Shown here: piece by piece, positions 1 through 6,846 of the stretch
How the letters are laid out: each line of letters starts with the position of its first letter
Numbering within the stretch: position 1 is the stretch's first letter
Assembly: GCF_964036645.1 (NCBI RefSeq)
Contig: NZ_OZ038525.1
Coordinates: 3,910,001 to 3,974,000 of the forward strand
Length of the DNA: 64,000 nucleotides
Direction of reading: 5' to 3'
DNA from: Tenacibaculum sp. 190524A02b
Lineage (GTDB): Bacteria; Bacteroidota; Bacteroidia; Flavobacteriales; Flavobacteriaceae
Notes under the pieces: generated by a model
Database searches by the model: none
What the model was told of the DNA's origin: nothing
Seen by the model: the letters and a program-made list of their open reading frames with translations, nothing else
Position numbers and translations under genes: made by a program

Positions 1-50
1 AAAATGTAGATCAACCGAGAAATTTAGCAAAATCAGTTACAGTAGAGTAA
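1..50 (+). CDS. C-terminal end of an unidentified gene (partial)
   Basis: The first bases are open in the third forward frame and stop with TAA at 48-50, giving a tail of 15 residues ending in SVTVE. A hairpin terminator follows about 30 bases later, which fits the end of a real forward gene. Too little is present to assign a family. Confidence 0.35.
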   Translation, partial: NVDQPRNLAKSVTVE

Positions 51-78
51 AGATTTTTACTTTTGGAAAAATATTTTT

Positions 79-108
79 AAAAAACTCAGGGCTTTCCTGA
101 GTTTTTTT
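79..108. terminator. Bidirectional terminator between convergent genes
   Basis: Six-base stem CTCAGG (85-90) and CCTGAG (96-101) with a GCTTT loop, flanked by an A-run on the left and a T-run on the right, so it works for transcription from either side. The left arm contains the stop codon of the reverse-strand EEP gene. Confidence 0.75.
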
Positions 109-1063
109 CTTTTTGTCTCAGAACTATATAAACAGGAAAGTGGTCTGAAAAACCACCTTTATACCATGGCCCTATAAAAGTTCTGAATGGGCTTCCTTTG
201 TATTTTCCTTTATGAATTTTCATCCAAGGCTTTTTAAATATACCTGCTTTTATAAAAGCCAAGCTACTTTCAGTTTTAAAAAAGCTTTTGGAAATTATTA
301 TTTGGTCAAATAAATGCCAGTTTCCATTAAAAGTTAGCGTTCCATTATTGTTAGAGTGTAATTCACTCATGGGGTTATGAAAATCTTTGGTAACCAAATG
401 TTTTTCGACACTTTCACTTGACGGGTCGTCATTAAAATCTCCCATAATAATAAACTTTGAATTGACCTTATCTTTTAGTTTTATTGAGTTAATTATATTT
501 TGAACCTTCTTTGCTGCTGCAATTCGTTTGTGTTTAGAAATTAGGTTTTTATCTTTTCTTGAAGGCCAATGATTAATCAATATATGAACTAAATCTCCAT
601 TAAGAATACCTTCAACAACTAATAAATCTCTAGTTTTCTCGTTTGTTTTAGAATCTTCATTTATAATTATAGGGTAGGTTTTAGAAGATAGAGGAGTAAA
701 TAATCTGTTTTTATATAGTAATGCAACATCGATTCCTCTTTTATCAGATGAATTATGGTGAATATAGCTGTAATTTTGTTTTAAAAGATTATTATGTCTA
801 ACTAAATCATGGAGTACTTTTTTGTTTTCTATTTCAACTAGGCCAATAATAGCAGGAGAATATGCTGAATAATTGGTGCCTATGATTGAAATTACAGAGC
901 TAATTTTTTTTATTTTTTGTTTATATCTTCTATTGCACCATTTCTTTTTGCCTTTAGGGGTAAATTCATTATCAAGTGTTAAAGGGTCGTTCAAAGTATC
1001 AAAAAGATTTTCAACATTATAACAAGCAATAGTGATCGTTTTTTTTCTTATTTCGTTAGGCAT
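86..1063 (-). CDS. Endonuclease/exonuclease/phosphatase (EEP) family protein
   Basis: A 325-residue protein of the EEP fold (DNase I, exonuclease III, sphingomyelinase relatives), which cleave phosphoester bonds using a divalent metal. The family signatures appear in order: CYNVENLFDT near 14-23, metal-binding Glu77 in GLVEIEN, His165 in INHWPS, GDFND at 208-212 and a terminal SDH near residue 306. No signal peptide or T9SS tail is visible, so a cytoplasmic location is likely. Substrate cannot be told from sequence; flavobacterial relatives are usually annotated only as endonuclease/exonuclease/phosphatase. The gene stands alone and converges on an upstream partial gene, with a shared terminator. 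Confidence 0.85.
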   Translation of the reverse strand: MPNEIRKKTITIACYNVENLFDTLNDPLTLDNEFTPKGKKKWCNRRYKQKIKKISSVISIIGTNYSAYSPAIIGLVEIENKKVLHDLVRHNNLLKQNYSYIHHNSSDKRGIDVALLYKNRLFTPLSSKTYPIIINEDSKTNEKTRDLLVVEGILNGDLVHILINHWPSRKDKNLISKHKRIAAAKKVQNIINSIKLKDKVNSKFIIMGDFNDDPSSESVEKHLVTKDFHNPMSELHSNNNGTLTFNGNWHLFDQIIISKSFFKTESSLAFIKAGIFKKPWMKIHKGKYKGSPFRTFIGPWYKGGFSDHFPVYIVLRQKEKNSGKP

Positions 1064-1399
1064 ACTTATATAAAAATCTATATTTTTTTTAGAGGATTAT
1101 AAAAGAATAAACATAATACTAACATTAGATTTTGAAAAGGTTTTATTAATTTTTTTAAATTAAATGTGAAATAGTTAAAATTAAAATAGTCTAGCTTCTA
1201 TAATAACGAAAATATGAAAAGAATTTTATTAATTAATCAATGTTAATTTTTTGTAACTATTTGCTTTGTAAGGCATTGTGTAACGTAAAAAATAACTTAA
1301 GATAACATTTCGTTTTGTGATTAATAGTTTGTGTTACAGTACTTTTACATCGTAAAATAAAAACAAAATATAACCCTTTAATCAGTAAAAACTAAAAAA
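1064..1399. other. AT-rich divergent intergenic region, no gene seen
   Basis: 336 bases between the divergent EEP gene and a small secreted-protein gene. It must hold two promoters. A weak forward candidate is TTTG at 1314-1317 followed by TACTTTTA at 1340-1347 (one mismatch to TAnnTTTG), about 53 bases before the next start. No coding frame or strong dyad is visible. Confidence 0.4.
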
Positions 1400-1723
1400 A
1401 TGAGAAAGCTAGTATTATTTGTAACTGTAGTAATGATGAGTTTATCAACATTTGCTAACAATGAAATCCCAGTAAAAGACGAAATTAGAACTAAAATTGT
1501 AAAGTTATTAGGTAGAGTTAATCTTACAATTAAGGAAGAAGTAAAAACTACTGTTGACTTTTTAATAAATAAAAAAGGAGAAGTAGTGATATTAGAAATA
1601 GATTGCGCAAGCCCAGAGGTTTGTAGCTACATTAAAAGTAAGCTTAACTATAAAAAGGTATATAAGAAATTAAATACATCTTTAAAGGTATATAAGATGC
1701 CTTTAACAATAGTTAAAAACTAA
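1400..1723 (+). CDS. Small secreted protein of unknown function
   Basis: 107 residues with a clear signal peptide (MRKLVLFVTVVMMSLSTFA, then NNE). The mature part is lysine-rich and contains two cysteines (in DCASPEVC) that could form a disulfide. The segment 'TVDFLINKKGEVVILEIDC' resembles the strand pattern of TonB C-terminal-like domains (a strand, then K-G-E-V, then another strand), similar to the larger exported proteins at 5.0-10.5 kb, but it is too short for a full TonB domain. Function unknown. It has its own terminator and appears monocistronic. Confidence 0.7.
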   Translation: MRKLVLFVTVVMMSLSTFANNEIPVKDEIRTKIVKLLGRVNLTIKEEVKTTVDFLINKKGEVVILEIDCASPEVCSYIKSKLNYKKVYKKLNTSLKVYKMPLTIVKN

Positions 1724-1746
1724 CTTTTTAGTTGTGTGTAATTAAG

Positions 1747-1772
1747 AACCTCGCTAAAAAGCGAGGTTTTTT
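1747..1772 (+). terminator. Rho-independent terminator
   Basis: AACCTCGC (1747-1754) pairs with GCGAGGTT (from 1761) around a TAAAAA loop and runs into six Ts. It closes the small secreted-protein gene; the A-rich left side also lets it serve the convergent umuD. Confidence 0.8.
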
Positions 1773-1775
1773 ATT

Positions 1776-2204
1776 TTACACTTTTTTAATAACATTTGTT
1801 ACAACACCCCAAATTATAAAATTATTTTCTTCGGTAATTTCTATGATAGGATAGTCTGGGTTTTCAGGTTGTAGCCATACTTTTTGTCCTTCCACACGTA
1901 AGCGCTTTACTGTAAATTCTCCATCTAAAAAACAAACAGCTATTTTATTGTTTTCAGGAGTAATACTTCTATCAATAATTAATAAATCATTATCATCTAA
2001 GCCAGCACCAATCATTGATTGCCCACTAACACGTGCAAAAAATGTAGCTTCTTTGTTTTTTATAAACTCTTCATCTAAAGAAATTCTGGTTTCTTTAAAA
2101 TCATCAGCAGGAGAAGGAAAGCCAGCAGAAATGCCTGTATCAATAAATAAACTACCTTTTTGTTTTGATGTTTTTGGAGAAAAAAAGATTAATGATTTTG
2201 ACAT
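1776..2204 (-). CDS. umuD: UmuD-type autoproteolytic subunit of DNA polymerase V
   Basis: 142 residues of the S24 LexA/UmuD family, with no DNA-binding domain, so UmuD rather than LexA. The Ala27-Gly28 cleavage site (ISAGFPSP), catalytic Ser63 in SGQSM and Lys100 in EFTVKRL are all present, so RecA-stimulated self-cleavage to UmuD' should be possible. It lies 18 bases downstream of umuC and is surely co-transcribed. The order is umuC then umuD, the reverse of E. coli umuDC. No SOS box was recognised nearby. Confidence 0.93.
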   Translation of the reverse strand: MSKSLIFFSPKTSKQKGSLFIDTGISAGFPSPADDFKETRISLDEEFIKNKEATFFARVSGQSMIGAGLDDNDLLIIDRSITPENNKIAVCFLDGEFTVKRLRVEGQKVWLQPENPDYPIIEITEENNFIIWGVVTNVIKKV

Positions 2205-2222
2205 TGTATATTTTTTACAGAT

Positions 2223-3476
2223 TTATTTTACTTTAATTATTTCATTAATATTTGTAGTGTATTTTGGAGAAAGGTGCTCTTGTTTCATTTTCCAAGTACG
2301 TTTTAAATCTTGTCTTGCTAGTTTTATTTTATCAGACTTATATTTTTTATTTACCTTATCAATAGCTTTCATTAAATGAACATGTTTTTTAGGTTCTTTT
2401 TCAAATAGATGTAATTGATAGTTATTATTAGGAACTAATCCTGTAACAATAACACCTGCTCTTTTAAATTTAACTCCTTTTTTAAAAATAGTTTCAACAG
2501 CCTTAACGGATTGCTTACTAATAACTAATGAAGAGTTGGTTGGGGTTGAAAGAACAATTGTTTTACTAGCCTTATATCTATCAATATTGTTTTGATATCT
2601 ATTGCTGCTAAGTGTAACTATAATCATATAGCAACAAGAGTGTTGTTTTCTTAATTTTTCAGCACATGAAATGGCAAAGGTTGAAACACGTTCTTTAATA
2701 TCATTAATGTTCGAAAAAGTAGATTCAAAACTTCTCGTAGTTGCTATTGCTTTTTTAGAAGTATTTTCATCTAAATTCAATTTAGAAATGCCTTTTAAAT
2801 CTTGTTGAAGTTTCCATTCAGTAATAGAGAAGTTTTTTCTAACCCATTCGCTATTTAATTCTACAAAATCAATAGCTTTAGTGCAGCCTTTGACTTTTAA
2901 TCTTTTTTGTAATCTATGACCTATTCCCCATACTTTTTCTATTGGTGTCCATTTTAATGCTTTTAGTCTTTTTTCTTCAGAATCTATAATATAAACTCCA
3001 TTTGTTTTTTGAGGAAACTTCCTGGCTATTTTATTAGCAACTTTACTCAAGGATTTGGTTGGGGCAATGCCAACACAAGTAGGTATTCCAACCCATTGGT
3101 TAATTCTATTCCTTATTTCAATACCGTAGTTTTCAAAATTAATATGATCAAAACCTTTGAACTCTAAGAAAGCTTCATCTATAGAATATACTTCTACATC
3201 AGGTGTAAATTGATATAGAATATTCATAACGCGTTCGCTCATATCACCATATAAAGGATAATTAGATGATAACACATCTATATTATGTTTTTTAAACTCT
3301 TGCTTAAATTTAAAAGCCGGAGCTCCCATTGGGATAAATTTTTTAGCTTCATCACTACGAGAAATAACACAACCGTCGTTGTTACTTAAAATTACAACAG
3401 GTTTGTTAAGTAAGTTAGGGTTAAATACGCGTTCACAGGAAGCATAAAAATTGTTACAATCAACTAAAGCAAACAT
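2223..3476 (-). CDS. umuC: Y-family translesion DNA polymerase V catalytic subunit
   Basis: 417 residues, full length for UmuC. The palm carboxylates are visible: Asp6 in MFALVDCNNFYASCERVF and Asp100-Glu101 in YSIDEAF. A helix-hairpin-helix segment (KVWGIGHRLQKRL) follows, then the little-finger domain and a C-terminal UmuC-specific tail. It carries out error-prone bypass synthesis over DNA lesions with UmuD'2. It is the first gene of a two-gene unit, starting only 36 bases from the divergent hflX start, so both promoters share that short gap or reach into the neighbouring gene. Confidence 0.95.
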   Translation of the reverse strand: MFALVDCNNFYASCERVFNPNLLNKPVVILSNNDGCVISRSDEAKKFIPMGAPAFKFKQEFKKHNIDVLSSNYPLYGDMSERVMNILYQFTPDVEVYSIDEAFLEFKGFDHINFENYGIEIRNRINQWVGIPTCVGIAPTKSLSKVANKIARKFPQKTNGVYIIDSEEKRLKALKWTPIEKVWGIGHRLQKRLKVKGCTKAIDFVELNSEWVRKNFSITEWKLQQDLKGISKLNLDENTSKKAIATTRSFESTFSNINDIKERVSTFAISCAEKLRKQHSCCYMIIVTLSSNRYQNNIDRYKASKTIVLSTPTNSSLVISKQSVKAVETIFKKGVKFKRAGVIVTGLVPNNNYQLHLFEKEPKKHVHLMKAIDKVNKKYKSDKIKLARQDLKRTWKMKQEHLSPKYTTNINEIIKVK

Positions 3477-3497
3477 AGTGTAAAGATAAGAAATTTG

Positions 3498-3505
3498 TAC
3501 TTTTG
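3498..3505 (+). promoter_or_regulatory. -7 promoter element of hflX (TACTTTTG)
   Basis: Perfect match to the Bacteroidota TAnnTTTG element, only 7 bases before the hflX ATG at 3513. Transcription should start at or next to the ATG, predicting a leaderless or nearly leaderless mRNA. Confidence 0.7.
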
Positions 3506-3512
3506 CACTTGT

Positions 3513-4712
3513 ATGATAGAAACACGTAAGGCAATTTCAGAGAAAGCGGTTCTAATAGGTATTATAACCCAAAACCAAGATGAAAATCAGTCAGAAGAAT
3601 ATTTAGATGAATTGGAGTTTTTAACTTCTACTGCTGGAGGAGTTGCTGTAAAGCGATTTGTTCAAAAGTTAGAAAAACCTAATCCTAAAACATTTTTAGG
3701 AACTGGGAAGTTGGATGATGTAAAAGCATATATTGAAACACACAATATTGGTACAGCTATTTTCGATGATGAATTATCGCCAGCTCAATTAAGAAACATA
3801 GAAAGAATATTAAATTGTAAGATTCTTGATAGGACAAATTTGATACTTGATATTTTTGCAAATAGAGCGCAAACTAGTTCTGCAAAAAAACAGGTAGAAC
3901 TTGCTCAATATGAATATTTGTTGCCTAGATTAACTAGAATGTGGACGCATCTTGATAAACAAAAAGGAGGTATTGGAATGCGTGGGCCAGGTGAGACAGA
4001 AATAGAAACAGACCGTCGTATTATTAGAGATAAGATTACTTTGTTAAAAAAGAAGTTGGTAACTATTGATAAGCAAATGGCTGTCCAGCGAAAGAATAGA
4101 GGTAAAATGGTTCGCGTGGCTTTGGTTGGGTATACAAATGTAGGTAAGTCAACCTTAATGAACGTAGTAAGTAAAAGTGACGTTTTTGCAGAAAATAAGT
4201 TATTTGCTACTCTTGATACAACTGTAAGAAAGGTGGTTATTAAAAATATTCCTTTTTTAATGACAGATACTGTAGGGTTTATCAGAAAATTACCAACACA
4301 ATTAGTAGAGTCTTTTAAATCTACTTTGGATGAAGTTCGTGAAGCAGATTTGTTATTACATGTTGTAGATATTTCTCATCCTAATTTTGAAGATCATATT
4401 TCATCTGTAAACAAAATATTGGATGAAATAAAAAGTGTCGATAAACCAACGCTTATGGTTTTTAATAAAATTGATGCTTACCAACATGAAACAATAGATG
4501 AAGATGATATGATTACTGAAAAAACAAAAGCACATTATACATTAGATGATTGGAAGAAAACTTGGATGAATGATATGCAAAAAGAAAGTATATTTATATC
4601 CGCAATCAATAAAAGTAATTTAGAAGAATTTAAAGAGAAAGTGTATAGTGAAGTAAGAAATATTCATGTTCAACGTTTTCCTTATAATGATTTCTTATAT
4701 CAAGATGAATAA
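3513..4712 (+). CDS. hflX: Ribosome-associated GTPase HflX
   Basis: 399 residues from the ATG at 3513; a TTG six codons upstream lies inside the -7 promoter element and is not a credible start. The HflX N-terminal domain is followed by the family glycine-rich motif (GGIGMRGPGETEIE, about 152-165), then the GTPase with G1 GYTNVGKST (206-214), G3 DTVGF (252-256) and G4 NKID. HflX splits stalled or hibernating ribosomes and binds the 50S subunit. The extension after the G domain is short. Divergent from umuC; no clear terminator follows. Confidence 0.95.
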   Translation: MIETRKAISEKAVLIGIITQNQDENQSEEYLDELEFLTSTAGGVAVKRFVQKLEKPNPKTFLGTGKLDDVKAYIETHNIGTAIFDDELSPAQLRNIERILNCKILDRTNLILDIFANRAQTSSAKKQVELAQYEYLLPRLTRMWTHLDKQKGGIGMRGPGETEIETDRRIIRDKITLLKKKLVTIDKQMAVQRKNRGKMVRVALVGYTNVGKSTLMNVVSKSDVFAENKLFATLDTTVRKVVIKNIPFLMTDTVGFIRKLPTQLVESFKSTLDEVREADLLLHVVDISHPNFEDHISSVNKILDEIKSVDKPTLMVFNKIDAYQHETIDEDDMITEKTKAHYTLDDWKKTWMNDMQKESIFISAINKSNLEEFKEKVYSEVRNIHVQRFPYNDFLYQDE

Positions 4713-5022
4713 AAATAAATATATTTAATATTGCTTAATTGTATTTTTTTTATTACTTTTAAGTCCCTTTAAAATAGTTTAACATTTTAATCCCCCTCTA
4801 AAATGAAAAAAAGACATATCCTCTCAAAAACAAGAACTTATGTTCATGATGAAGTAAAAAACTACAGTATAAGAGTTTTCTTAAAATCAAACACCTAAAT
4901 ATTTAATTTGTCCTTCTAGTAACTTTTTTTATAACAAAAAGGTTTCGTTGTAATTGCATAAAGGAAATTAAATTTTATTTGTGAGTTATACCGATTAGTT
5001 GCTTTAGGATGCAAATAATCAT
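4713..5022. other. 310-base intergenic region with one possible tiny ORF
   Basis: Follows hflX and precedes the first TonB-CTD gene. It holds a possible 31-codon frame, 4803-4898 (starts MKKRHILSK, TAA stop), whose ATG follows a CCCCCTCT tract; no homology or ribosome site supports it. No perfect TAnnTTTG element and no strong hairpin were found, so the promoter of the 5023 gene is not identified. Confidence 0.3.
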
Positions 5023-5742
5023 ATGATGAGAAGACTAACTATACTTTTTATATTAATATCCCATTTAACCTTTTCTCAAGAAGTGTGTACTTCAAGTAGA
5101 GATGGAGTTGAAGACCTTAACTCTATTTCAGATATAAAGAAGTGTACAGTTACAGTTGAAAAATCCAAAAACGCAAAAAATCCTTTAAAAATAACTGTGA
5201 TATCAAACAGAGGACATCATAAGAGGAAGTTGTTTGCCAATGAAGAGGTGAAAGCTGTAAGTGAACTTCATTCTGGAGATGTTACTGCTGTTGAAGCTGT
5301 AAATAGCCCAGATGTTACTATGAGAGATTTGAAAGAGAAAATAATTGAATTAAATAAAAGAATAGAAAAAGAAAATAATACTTTTTCGTTTGATACTGTT
5401 GATGTAATACCAATGTTTCATTCTTGTGCAGATGGAGGATTAGATGATGTTGATTGTTTTAATTATGAAATGCAAAAGCATTTAATGGATAATATTGAAT
5501 ACCCAGCAAAAGCAATAAAGAAGAAAATTGAAGGGGATATTTGGGTGAGTTTTGTAATAACAAGTAATGGTTCAATTAAAGATATTATGGCTGAAGGCCC
5601 AGAAAATACTGATGTTTTAAAAGAAGAAGCAGTAAGGATTGTTTCGTTACTTCCGGTTTTTGAACCAGGGAAACAGGATAGCAAAAGTATTAATGTAACT
5701 TATAAATTTCCTATAAGTTTTAATCTTCAAAATTTAGAATAA
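5023..5742 (+). CDS. Exported protein with TonB C-terminal-like domain (paralog 1)
   Basis: 239 residues with an N-terminal hydrophobic segment ending HLTFSQ, typical of a signal peptide. The C-terminal 90 residues have the TonB-C pattern: EYPAKAIKKKIEGDIWVSF, then a strand, LKEEAVRIVSLLPVFEPGK and a last strand. Four cysteines match those of the paralogs at 5906 and 9755: two near the mature N-terminus (EVC, KKC) and two before the TonB domain (HSC, DCF). It lacks the proline-rich spacer of classical TonB. It is the most divergent of the three and has no receptor directly behind it. Likely periplasmic partner or modulator of receptors; inference only. Confidence 0.75.
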   Translation: MMRRLTILFILISHLTFSQEVCTSSRDGVEDLNSISDIKKCTVTVEKSKNAKNPLKITVISNRGHHKRKLFANEEVKAVSELHSGDVTAVEAVNSPDVTMRDLKEKIIELNKRIEKENNTFSFDTVDVIPMFHSCADGGLDDVDCFNYEMQKHLMDNIEYPAKAIKKKIEGDIWVSFVITSNGSIKDIMAEGPENTDVLKEEAVRIVSLLPVFEPGKQDSKSINVTYKFPISFNLQNLE

Positions 5743-5821
5743 ATCCTCTTTTACTTTTAGACTAAAGGTTGCTAAATTCTTATTTTGAAGAGTGGTTTTT
5801 AGTAGTTTAATAATTTTTTAT

Positions 5822-5829
5822 TACATTTG
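5822..5829 (+). promoter_or_regulatory. -7 promoter element (TACATTTG)
   Basis: Perfect TAnnTTTG, 76 bases before the start of the second TonB-CTD gene, with a TTTA-type -33 region about 17 bases further upstream. Gives this gene a promoter separate from the 5023 gene. Confidence 0.6.
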
Positions 5830-5905
5830 TTTGTTATTTTGTTTAAAATGAATCGACTAACCTTAAGAGTTAATTTATTTTAGAAATAATTAAACACCCC
5901 CAATT

Positions 5906-6631
5906 ATGAAAAAAACATTCCTACTAATAGTTGGAGTAATGCTTGTTACTACCAACTTATTCTCTCAAAAAGTTTGTGAGTCTCCAGATGAAGCTTCTTC
6001 TGATCTTAATAGTATCACAAAATGCACTATCAAGCCATCGAAGAATGGTAAAGATAAAAAGACAAGACAAATAGCTGTTAAAGTTTCTGCAAGTAAAAGA
6101 TATTTAAAGAAAAGAGAAGTAGCTAGAAAACAGAATGCAAACACATTAGGGAGAATTAACGGTTCAGGTATAAGTAGTTCTAATGAAAGCACAAGTATAG
6201 ATGGTTCATTAGCACTAAAAAGTAACATAGAAGACGTTAAAAATAAGTTATCTGCTGAAGAAGTTAGAATGGCTTCTAAATTTAGTGCTGTAGATAGAAT
6301 TCCTGCTTTTGAAGCATGTAGTAGTGTAAAAAGCAAGGATAGAGCTGGTTGTTTTAATGAGGAGATGGTAAAACATATACAAAAGTATTTTAAATATCCT
6401 AGTCAAGCTGTAAAAGATTTAATCCAAGGCGAGGTTTGGGTTCGTTTTATCATTGATAAAAATGGAGAGGTTAGAAATATAAAAACATTAGGGCCTAAAA
6501 ATGGTAAGATTTTAAATAATGAGGCAAAAAGAGTAGTTGCGTACCTACCTAAGTTTAAACCAGCGAGAAAAGATGGTAAGCGTGTAGCTGTTAAATATGG
6601 TTTTCCTATTACCTTTTCTTTAGATGAATAG
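5906..6631 (+). CDS. Exported protein with TonB C-terminal-like domain (paralog 2)
   Basis: 241 residues: signal peptide (MKKTFLLIVGVMLVTTNLFSQ is 21 long, ending FSQ), then a conserved N-module containing KVCESPDEA, SITKCTIKPSKNGKDKK and VKVSASKRYLKKR, a variable Ser/Asn-rich linker, and a TonB-C-like domain (KYFKYPSQAVKDLIQGEVWV onward, closing with KYGFPITFSL). Cysteine spacing matches the other two paralogs. The N-module is nearly identical to that of the 9755 gene, pointing to recent duplication. It sits 215 bases upstream of a TonB-dependent receptor and likely works with it; whether it is cleaved or stays anchored cannot be told from sequence. Confidence 0.78.
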   Translation: MKKTFLLIVGVMLVTTNLFSQKVCESPDEASSDLNSITKCTIKPSKNGKDKKTRQIAVKVSASKRYLKKREVARKQNANTLGRINGSGISSSNESTSIDGSLALKSNIEDVKNKLSAEEVRMASKFSAVDRIPAFEACSSVKSKDRAGCFNEEMVKHIQKYFKYPSQAVKDLIQGEVWVRFIIDKNGEVRNIKTLGPKNGKILNNEAKRVVAYLPKFKPARKDGKRVAVKYGFPITFSLDE

Positions 6632-6846
6632 TTATCTATAACATTTCATTATTTAATTTTGTTTTAATCCATTAATTAGGGGTTATTATAATTTGGGTTT
6701 TAATTTTTTTAGTATCTTTCTTTGGGCTTAGTTTATTCTTTCGTAAAATCAAAAAGAATAAGTAAAATGTATCATTATTATCTATCGAATAAATAAATTT
6801 CATACTTAGAACAAAAATCAAAAATTAACTTTTCAACCAAAACTTT

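Noticed and set aside
1776..2204. LexA repressor
   Set aside because: No N-terminal winged helix; the protein starts about 27 residues before the cleavage site, as in UmuD.
5965..6336. 123-codon reverse frame opposite the second TonB-CTD gene
   Set aside because: Lies wholly inside a well-supported gene; an antisense shadow, as are similar frames at 9730-10119 and 51771-52145.
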